Notes under the pieces: generated by a model | Told to the model about the DNA's origin: nothing | The model's database searches: none | The model's input: the letters and a program-made list of their open reading frames with translations, nothing else | From: Deltaproteobacteria bacterium | Lineage (GTDB): Bacteria; Desulfobacterota; Desulfovibrionia; Desulfovibrionales; Desulfovibrionaceae | NCBI GenBank assembly: GCA_025350085.1 | Contig: JANXYI010000111.1 | Span: 1-5,415, forward strand | Length of the DNA: 5,415 bases | Reading direction: 5' to 3' | Shown here: one piece after another, positions 1 through 4,137 of the stretch | Numbering within the stretch: the stretch's first letter is position 1 | How the letters are laid out: every line of letters begins with the position of its first letter | Made by a program: the position numbers and the translations under genes

Positions 1-199
1 CTGGCAGATCGAGGTCAGCAACCCCGGCGGCATCGACGAGATGGTCCTGTCCATCGAGTCCGGCGCCTTCAAGCGCGAGGAGGAGCTGCTGCACACCTTC
101 CGCGAGAAGATCAAGCTGCGCCCCACGCTGAAGATCCTGGCCCCCGGAACCCTGCCCCCGCAGATCCGGCCCATCGAGGACAAGCGCACCTGGGACTAG
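1..199 (+). CDS. C-terminal end of a phenylacetate-CoA ligase (PaaK)-type adenylating enzyme, 5' partial
   Basis: The open frame enters from the left edge (first full codon at base 2) and ends at TAG 197-199, giving 65 residues. The start WQIEVSNPGGIDEM, the acidic strand ending in VLSIES, a helix with LLHTFREKIK, and the tail LKILAPGTLPP...IRPIEDKR follow the pattern of the small C-terminal domain of PaaK-like AMP-forming ligases (AMP-binding_C_2). In those enzymes this domain closes over the acyl-adenylate for CoA transfer. Family enzymes activate aryl or acyl acids with ATP and CoA in the cytoplasm; the substrate cannot be told from this fragment. The usual GK motif before the final RV-D-R segment is not visible: the chain goes directly from LPPQ to IRPIEDKR, so it may be a divergent or non-ligase member. 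The next gene starts 33 bases downstream on the same strand, suggesting co-transcription. The family call is moderately sure and rests only on this short tail. Confidence 0.68.
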   Translation, partial: WQIEVSNPGGIDEMVLSIESGAFKREEELLHTFREKIKLRPTLKILAPGTLPPQIRPIEDKRTWD

Positions 200-223
200 C
201 CCGGCAACCGGCTGGCCCACGCT

Positions 224-228
224 GGAGG
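224..228 (+). promoter_or_regulatory. Shine-Dalgarno site of the ChaN-PDZ lipoprotein gene
   Basis: GGAGG lies 4 bases before ATG 233 and only 1 base before the in-frame TTG at 230. It is 19 bases before the next in-frame ATG at 248. This favours 233 as the start, although the spacing is on the short side. Confidence 0.6.
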
Positions 229-232
229 CTTG

Positions 233-1501
233 ATGCCCCTTCCGTCAATGCACCGCGCCCTGGTTCCTGCTTTTCGCAGGGGCCGGGGCGCGTTTTTTGT
301 CCTCCTGCTGACGCTGCTGGCGTTCACCGCCTGCGCCCGGCCCGCGCCCACCCATGAAAAGATGGCCGTGAGCTTCCTGCCCGCAGCAGGCGAGTTCATG
401 AATGCCACCGGCGACCGTCTCTCGGCCGAGGGCCTGCGCGCGCGCGCGGCCACGGCCGCCTACGTCCTGGTGGGCGAGAGCCACGGCAACCCCTGCGACC
501 ACGAGGCCGAGGCGCGCATCCTCACGCTGCTGGCCCACGGGAAAAATCCCCCTGTGGTTGGCCTGGAGATGGCCCCGGCCAGTCTCAACCCGGTGCTGAA
601 GGAGTTCTCGGACGGTAAAATCACGCCTGAGGACCTGGAGCAGCGCCTGGACTGGAAGACCAACTGGGGCCACCCCTTTGCCCGATATCTGCCCGTGCTG
701 CGGGCCAGCCGCGACTGGCAGCTGCCCCTGGTTGGCCTCAACGTGCCGCCGGGCGTCATACGCAGGCTCTCGGCCGCGGCCACGCAGAACGCCACGGCAG
801 GAGATCCGGTGGCCGCGCTCTCGCCCGAGGACCGCGCCCAGCTGCCCACGCGCATCATCGCGCCCGCAACGGAGCAGGAGGCCTTCCTGCGCGAAGTGAT
901 GAGCGGACATCCTGACGGCCGCAACGCGGCCGATCCCCGGCAGCTGGCGCGTTTCCTGCTCATCCAGAGCGTCTGGGACAGCGCCATGGCCGAGCAGGCC
1001 GCGCGCGCGCGCCGGGCCTTCGGGCGGCCCGTTGTGGTGTTGGCGGGCATTGCTCACGTGGAGGGCGGCCTGGGCATTGCCCGGCGCCTGGCCGCGCTCG
1101 ACCCTGGCGCGCAGATCCTGCTCATCTCGCCCTGGCGCGGCCAGGATCTCGACGAGAGCGACGCCCACCTGCGCGTGTACTGTCCGGAGAGCTTCGAGAG
1201 CCGCATGGGCATGACGCTCACCGCGCGGCCCTTTGGCGAGGGCTTCGAATACGTGGTCAGCGCGGTGGCGCGTGGCTCCAGGGCCGAGGGCGCGGGACTC
1301 CGGCCCGGCGACGTGGTCACGCGCGTGGGCGGCTACCGCCTGCGTTCGCTTTCCACCATGCATGTGGCGGGCAGCGAGGCTTTTCGCGAGAAGAAGAACC
1401 TGCTGCTCGACATCCGGCGCGGCCCGGACTGCTACACCGTGGACCTGGGGCCGCTTGGTCAACAGGGGATCCCGTACCCCGCAATCACAGGCGGCCAGTA
1501 G
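233..1501 (+). CDS. ChaN-family haem-binding lipoprotein with a C-terminal PDZ domain
   Basis: A 422-residue protein (ATG 233; in-frame TTG 230 and ATG 248 are alternatives). Residues 1-33 form a lipoprotein signal peptide: basic RRGR, a hydrophobic FFVLLLTLLAF core, then TAC with the lipidated Cys at 34. The Phe at -3 of the lipobox is slightly atypical. Residues about 55-300 match the ChaN / Cofac_haem_bdg (formerly DUF399) fold: VLVGESHGNPCDH with H84 and H90, GLEM with E112, a conserved-type helix QSVWDSAMAEQ, and GIAHVEGG with H275. Characterised Campylobacter ChaN is an iron-regulated lipoprotein that binds haem as a dimer; the wider fold also includes hydrolase-like relatives, so the activity here is inferred. 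Residues about 324-410 are a PDZ domain with the core AGLRPGDVVTRVGG (354-367), expected to bind C-terminal peptides or partners. The protein is probably anchored facing the periplasm. Its TAG is 2 bases before the mutM ATG, so the two are very likely co-transcribed and translationally coupled. Confidence 0.88.
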   Translation: MPLPSMHRALVPAFRRGRGAFFVLLLTLLAFTACARPAPTHEKMAVSFLPAAGEFMNATGDRLSAEGLRARAATAAYVLVGESHGNPCDHEAEARILTLLAHGKNPPVVGLEMAPASLNPVLKEFSDGKITPEDLEQRLDWKTNWGHPFARYLPVLRASRDWQLPLVGLNVPPGVIRRLSAAATQNATAGDPVAALSPEDRAQLPTRIIAPATEQEAFLREVMSGHPDGRNAADPRQLARFLLIQSVWDSAMAEQAARARRAFGRPVVVLAGIAHVEGGLGIARRLAALDPGAQILLISPWRGQDLDESDAHLRVYCPESFESRMGMTLTARPFGEGFEYVVSAVARGSRAEGAGLRPGDVVTRVGGYRLRSLSTMHVAGSEAFREKKNLLLDIRRGPDCYTVDLGPLGQQGIPYPAITGGQ

Positions 1502-1503
1502 CC

Positions 1504-2364
1504 ATGCCCGAACTGCCCGAGATCGAGACCATCGCCCGCACCCTGGCGCCCGAGGTGGAGAGCCGGCTCATCCAGGCCGTGGACGTGTTCGACGCCAGCG
1601 CCGTGGAGCCGGGGGTGGACGCTTTCCGCGAGCTGGTCCTGGGACGGCGCATTGCCCGGGTGGCCCGGCGCGGCAAGCTGCTCCTGCTGCATCTGCAGGC
1701 CGCTGGCGGCAAGGACGGCGGCACCGTCGCGGTGCACCTGCGCATGACCGGCCGCGTGCTGGCGATTTCCACTGGCCAGGAACCCAAGCGCCCGCGCGTG
1801 GTGCTCACCCTGTCCGCCTACTCTTCTGACGAGGGCCCCGTGCGCCTGGTGTTCTCCGACGTGCGGCGCTTCGGCCGCATGCACGCCTTTGCGCCGGGCG
1901 ACATCAACCACTGGCACTTCTACCAGAACCTCGGCCCGGAGCCGCTGACCATGACTGTCCAGGACTTCCGGGCCTGCCTGGCTCCGGGCGGCAGGCCCAG
2001 CCGTGCGCGCATCAAGGCGCTGCTGCTCGACCAGGGCGTCATCGCGGGCATCGGCAACATCTACGCCGACGAGGCCCTGTTCCGCGCAGGCATCCGGCCC
2101 GACGCCGTGGCCGCGACCCTGGGTCCCGGCTGCCGCGCCGTGCTCTTTGCCGCCATCCAGGCCGTGCTCATCCAGGCCATTGCCGAGAACGGCAGCTCCA
2201 TCCGCGACTACCGCGACGCTCAGGGCAATGCCGGGGCCTTCCAGAACTTTTTCCAGGCCTATGGCCGGGGCGGGCAGGGCTGCCTCACCTGCGGGACAAT
2301 CATGCAGTCCCTGCGCGTGGCGGGCCGCACCAGCACCTTCTGTCCGCGCTGCCAGACACCCTAG
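1504..2364 (+). CDS. mutM: formamidopyrimidine-DNA glycosylase / AP lyase (Fpg, MutM)
   Basis: A bifunctional base-excision repair enzyme that removes 8-oxoguanine and ring-opened purines and then cleaves the abasic site by beta,delta-elimination. The start is fixed by the MPELPEIE motif: after Met removal, Pro2 is the Schiff-base nucleophile and Glu3 the catalytic acid. Other visible family features are the catalytic Lys58 (RRGKL), the lesion-gap filler Met81 in HLRMTG, DVRRFG at 119-124, the helix-two-turn-helix segment GIGNIYADEALFRAGI with Asn185, and a C-terminal zinc finger with C260, C263, C280 and C283 and the DNA-contacting Arg275 (GRTSTFCPRC). At 286 residues it is slightly longer than the E. 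coli enzyme (269), mainly from small loop insertions near residues 68-75 and 105-112. No strong Shine-Dalgarno sequence precedes it, and the upstream stop is only 2 bases away, which fits translational coupling to the lipoprotein gene. The enzyme appears intact; all key residues are present. Confidence 0.98.
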   Translation: MPELPEIETIARTLAPEVESRLIQAVDVFDASAVEPGVDAFRELVLGRRIARVARRGKLLLLHLQAAGGKDGGTVAVHLRMTGRVLAISTGQEPKRPRVVLTLSAYSSDEGPVRLVFSDVRRFGRMHAFAPGDINHWHFYQNLGPEPLTMTVQDFRACLAPGGRPSRARIKALLLDQGVIAGIGNIYADEALFRAGIRPDAVAATLGPGCRAVLFAAIQAVLIQAIAENGSSIRDYRDAQGNAGAFQNFFQAYGRGGQGCLTCGTIMQSLRVAGRTSTFCPRCQTP

Positions 2365-2446
2365 CTTTCCTGCCGCTGACCATTTTTTCCCAGCCATTCA
2401 CCGATTCCGCCGGAAGCCGGGCGTCCGCAGGGTGTATCCCGAGGGC

Positions 2447-2458
2447 GTTTGTGCAAAC
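2447..2458. promoter_or_regulatory. short palindrome upstream of the MFS gene, possible operator
   Basis: GTTTGTGCAAAC has perfect 5-bp arms around a two-base centre. It lies 49 bases upstream of the chosen GTG start, in the 143-base gap between mutM and the transporter gene. It could be a repressor site or simply part of the leader. Nothing else supports an operator. Confidence 0.2.
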
Positions 2459-2460
2459 CG

Positions 2461-2474
2461 GCCCGGAAACGGGC
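2461..2474 (+). promoter_or_regulatory. GNRA-loop hairpin in the leader of the MFS gene
   Basis: GCCCG-GAAA-CGGGC forms a perfect 5-bp GC stem with a GAAA tetraloop, 33 bases before the GTG start. CGGGC at 2470-2474 is also followed at once by another GCCCG (2475-2479). In addition CGGGCG at 2418-2423 can pair with CGCCCG at 2474-2479, enclosing the small hairpin. The leader RNA could therefore fold in two ways. No T-run follows, so it is not an intrinsic terminator. Confidence 0.35.
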
Positions 2475-2496
2475 GCCCGAAACCCCATGACCGCAC

Positions 2497-2502
2497 AAGG
2501 AG
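2497..2502 (+). promoter_or_regulatory. Shine-Dalgarno site that sets the MFS gene start at GTG 2508
   Basis: AAGGAG lies 5 bases before GTG 2508. The in-frame upstream candidates (GTG 2451, ATG 2487) have no comparable site, and using them would only add a low-complexity N-terminal tail. Confidence 0.75.
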
Positions 2503-2507
2503 CGCCT

Positions 2508-3758
2508 GTGAACGATACGCAAAAGGACCAGCCAAAGACCCAGGGCCATGGCAACAGGGGCTGGATCGTCGCTTTTTCCGGCCTGGGCCTGAATCTGGCC
2601 CTGGGTGTGCTCTATGCCTGGAGCGTCTTTGCCAAGCAGATGACCGAGGCCATCGGGGCGGGCGGCTGGGGCCTGACCAAGACCGAGGCCAGCCTGCCCT
2701 ACATGCTGGCCATCGGCGTGTTCGCGGTGATGATGGTGCCTGCCGGGCGCCTGCAGGACCGCCTGGGACCGCGCGTGGCGGCCACGGCCGGGGCCATCCT
2801 CACCGGGGCCGGGATGGTGGTGTCGAGCTTTGCCGGGCCGGGCAACATGCTGCCCGTGCTGCTGGGCTTCGGGCTCATGGCCGGGTCGGGCTTCGGCCTG
2901 GGCTACGCGGCGGCCACGCCTGCGGCCATCAAGTGGTTCCCGCCGGAGAAAAAGGGCATGATCACCGGCATCGTGGTCAGCGGCTTTGGCCTGGCCCCGG
3001 TGTACATCGCGCCGCTCACCACGTACCTGCTGGGCCTGTACGGCGTGAACGGGGCCTTCCGCATCCTGGGCATCGCCTTCACCATCGTCACCCTCGTCCT
3101 GACGCGCTTCATCGTCAACCCGCCCGTGCCGGTCGTGGTTGCCGGGGCGGCCGCCGCGCCCGCAGTCCACAGCCCCGACTGGCGCGAGATGCTCGGCACG
3201 CGCGCCTTCTACCTCTTGTACATCGAATTCACCTTCACCGCCCTGGCTGGGCTCATGATCATCGGCCACCTGGCCAAGATCATCGCCGTGCAGACCGGCG
3301 GCCTAGTGCAGACCGGCTTCATGCTCGTGGCCACCATGGCCGTGTTCAACGCCTCCGGCCGCCTCATGGCCGGGTTTTTGTCCGACAAGTTCGGGCGCAT
3401 CCGCACCCTGGCCGTGGTCTGCCTGACCCAGGCCGCCGTGATGCTCGCCTTCCCCGGCCTGGACGGCATGCTCGGCTTCTTCCTGGGCTCGGGCGTGGTG
3501 GGCTTCAGCTACGGGGCCTGCCTGGCGCTGTTCCCGGCCACCACCGGCGACTTCTGGGGCGCCAAGAACTTCGGGCTGAATTACGGCATCCTGTTCACCG
3601 CCTGGGGCGTGGGCGGCATGTTCGGACCGCTTCTGGCCGGGCGCATCGCCGACACCACGGGCAGCTACCAGCTGGCCTACTACATCGCGGCCGCGCTGCT
3701 CGTCACCGCCGCGGTCCTGACCCGCTTCACCAGGCGCCCCGTGGCCCAGGAGGGGTAG
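2508..3758 (+). CDS. MFS carrier of the oxalate:formate antiporter (OFA) family
   Basis: A 416-residue inner-membrane protein with 12 predicted helices, roughly at 18-42, 62-80, 89-108, 113-137, 149-172, 181-203, 232-256, 267-290, 298-316, 321-345, 355-380 and 385-404. A cytoplasmic loop at about 204-231 joins the two halves. The major-facilitator motif A appears in both halves: GRLQDRLGPR (80-89) and GFLSDKFGRIR (289-299). The C-terminal pattern FWGAKNFGLNYGILFTAWG (349-367) followed by DTTGSYQLAYY (382-392) is typical of OFA-type carriers, which exchange or co-transport small carboxylates such as oxalate, formate, lactate or pyruvate. No lysine is present in predicted helix 11, where OxlT has its substrate-binding Lys, so oxalate is not the first guess; a monocarboxylate is plausible. 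The gene has its own leader and is followed by a palindrome cluster, so it is probably a single-gene unit or loosely attached to the mutM operon. Family is fairly sure, substrate unknown. Confidence 0.9.
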   Translation: MNDTQKDQPKTQGHGNRGWIVAFSGLGLNLALGVLYAWSVFAKQMTEAIGAGGWGLTKTEASLPYMLAIGVFAVMMVPAGRLQDRLGPRVAATAGAILTGAGMVVSSFAGPGNMLPVLLGFGLMAGSGFGLGYAAATPAAIKWFPPEKKGMITGIVVSGFGLAPVYIAPLTTYLLGLYGVNGAFRILGIAFTIVTLVLTRFIVNPPVPVVVAGAAAAPAVHSPDWREMLGTRAFYLLYIEFTFTALAGLMIIGHLAKIIAVQTGGLVQTGFMLVATMAVFNASGRLMAGFLSDKFGRIRTLAVVCLTQAAVMLAFPGLDGMLGFFLGSGVVGFSYGACLALFPATTGDFWGAKNFGLNYGILFTAWGVGGMFGPLLAGRIADTTGSYQLAYYIAAALLVTAAVLTRFTRRPVAQEG

Positions 3759-3780
3759 AGGGAGCGAAGAGAAGAGAATA

Positions 3781-3821
3781 GCCTCCGGCGGCCAAAGGGC
3801 CTGAGGCCCTTTGGAATCCCC
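3781..3821 (+). repeat. REP-like palindromic repeat, copy A: GC-rich head plus 10-bp hairpin
   Basis: The head GCCTCCGGCGGCC (3781-3793) runs into a perfect 10-bp hairpin (CCAAAGGGCC 3792-3801, loop TGA, GGCCCTTTGG 3805-3814), then AATCCCC. It starts 22 bases after the MFS stop. No T-run follows, so it is a poor intrinsic terminator, though it could protect the 3' end of the mRNA. From memory, a head like this joined to an AAGGG-type palindrome recurs between genes in Desulfovibrio genomes; that needs a genome search. Confidence 0.6.
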
Positions 3822-3882
3822 GTTGCGCCGAAAGGGCTGGTCCAGGAGGAACCTGGCCCAGCCCTTTCGGCTTAATGGGGGT
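3816..3882. repeat. long near-perfect hairpin (29 base pairs, 5-base loop)
   Basis: From the outside in, 3816-3825 pairs with 3873-3882 (10 pairs, three of them G-U), then one mismatch (3826/3872). Next, 3827-3840 pairs with 3858-3871 (14 perfect pairs, GCCGAAAGGGCTGG against CCAGCCCTTTCGGC), then a second mismatch (3841/3857). Finally CCAGG 3842-3846 pairs with CCTGG 3852-3856 around the loop AGGAA. It can stack directly on the hairpins on either side. No T-run follows on either strand. Confidence 0.7.
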
Positions 3883-3905
3883 CTGGGGGAAATCATTTCC
3901 CCCAG
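3883..3905. repeat. 10-bp hairpin with TCA loop, third of the hairpin array
   Basis: CTGGGGGAAA (3883-3892) pairs perfectly with TTTCCCCCAG (3896-3905) around the loop TCA. Size and loop mirror the first hairpin (10 bp, loop TGA, the reverse complement), as if it were an inverted member of the same repeat type with a changed stem. GGCCGC at 3910-3915 could pair with GCGGCC at 3788-3793, closing a cloverleaf-like shape around all three hairpins. Confidence 0.6.
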
Positions 3906-3972
3906 CGGGGGCCGCGTCAGCCGTTATGATGAGCGGTCCTGCGCGAATCTTACGGCTGTCGGCAGCATCGAT

Positions 3973-4001
3973 AGGGGCAGCGCCTCTGGCCGCCGGAGGC
4001 T
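3973..4001 (-). repeat. REP-like palindromic repeat, copy B, inverted relative to copy A
   Basis: Read on the - strand, AGCCTCCGGCGGCCA (4001 down to 3987) is identical over 15 bases to 3780-3794. In copy A the head is followed by a hairpin, and here too: AGGGGC 3973-3978, loop AGC, GCCTCT 3982-3987, 6 pairs including one G-T. The head is conserved and the hairpin stem differs, as expected for a dispersed palindromic repeat family. Confidence 0.55.
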
Positions 4002-4014
4002 CGCCACTGTCCCC

Positions 4015-4043
4015 TTGACGCCGACTGCCTGCTTATGTAACAC
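4015..4043 (+). promoter_or_regulatory. candidate sigma-70-type promoter for ffh
   Basis: TTGACG at 4015-4020 matches the -35 consensus in five of six positions. Possible -10 boxes are TGTAAC at 4036-4041 (15-base spacer, four of six matches) or TAACAC at 4038-4043 (17-base spacer, weaker). Transcription from here would give a leader of about 90 bases before the ffh GTG. It is the best promoter-like match in the gap but is not conclusive, because the -10 is weak. Confidence 0.35.
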
Positions 4044-4057
4044 ACAGGCTCTTTTTT
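4027..4057 (+). terminator. weak terminator-like hairpin with T6 run upstream of ffh
   Basis: GCCTG (4027-4031) pairs with CAGGC (4045-4049), with a possible inner TGT/ACA pairing, and is followed by TCTTTTTT ending at 4057. The geometry is that of an intrinsic terminator, but the 5-bp stem and 13-base loop are weak. It overlaps the candidate ffh promoter, so the T-run may instead lie at the start of the ffh transcript. It would matter if a small RNA or read-through transcript comes from upstream. Confidence 0.3.
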
Positions 4058-4065
4058 CGGCCGTA

Positions 4066-4097
4066 CCGCGCCGTCCCTTACGGGGCAGCCGGTGCGG
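4066..4097 (+). promoter_or_regulatory. GC-rich hairpin in the ffh leader
   Basis: CCGCGCCG (4066-4073) pairs with CGGTGCGG (4090-4097), 8 pairs including one G-T, enclosing CCC/GGG. It ends 27 bases before the ribosome-binding site, so it would not mask it. A role in mRNA stability or translation is possible but not shown. Confidence 0.35.
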
Positions 4098-4124
4098 GAA
4101 TGTTTTGCCCGAAGCCTACGCGCT

Positions 4125-4128
4125 GGAG
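4125..4128 (+). promoter_or_regulatory. Shine-Dalgarno site of ffh
   Basis: GGAG lies 9 bases before GTG 4138. Together with the typical Ffh N-terminus MFDSLTDRLS this sets the start. Confidence 0.7.
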
Positions 4129-4137
4129 TTATCACAA

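Larger units (their letters stand above)
3759..4137. other. 379-base intergenic region between the MFS gene and ffh, palindrome-rich, no credible gene
   Basis: It begins with a purine-rich stretch to about 3778. Then follow a GC-rich repeat head, three adjacent hairpins, a mostly featureless part at 3906-3972, an inverted copy of the repeat head, a candidate ffh promoter, a T6 run and a leader hairpin. The 3906-3972 part has only a weak 7-bp stem pairing CAGCCGT 3918-3924 with ACGGCTG 3952-3958. I found no tRNA-like structure, no SRP RNA signature and no open frame with a ribosome-binding site. Confidence 0.75.

Noticed and set aside
245..1462. Long antisense open frame (405 codons) opposite the lipoprotein gene
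   Set aside because: It mirrors a GC-rich coding strand, is rich in Ala/Arg/Gly/His with no recognisable domain, and the + strand frame carries clear ChaN and PDZ motifs.
2383..2388. T6 run after mutM as an intrinsic terminator
   Set aside because: No convincing GC stem lies directly upstream of it.
1459..2397. Antisense open frame covering mutM
   Set aside because: It is low-complexity in composition and lies opposite an unmistakable MutM with all catalytic residues, so it is a shadow frame.
2441..2460. Sigma-54-type promoter before the MFS gene
   Set aside because: The GG and GC pairs do not fall at the required 10-base spacing.
2003..3781. Long + strand frame (592 codons) running through the end of mutM and the whole MFS gene
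   Set aside because: It is out of frame with both genes, and its Arg/Pro/His-rich composition is typical of a shifted GC-rich frame.
3827..3871. Possible SRP (4.5S) RNA next to ffh, because the long hairpin has a GGAA in its loop
   Set aside because: The stem is nearly perfect and lacks the asymmetric internal loop and the conserved AGCAGCC side of SRP helix 8, so it is only a superficial likeness.
3950..4135. 61-codon antisense frame in the MFS-ffh gap
   Set aside because: It has no ribosome-binding site and an Arg/Cys/Gln-rich random-like composition, and it overlaps repeats and the ffh leader.
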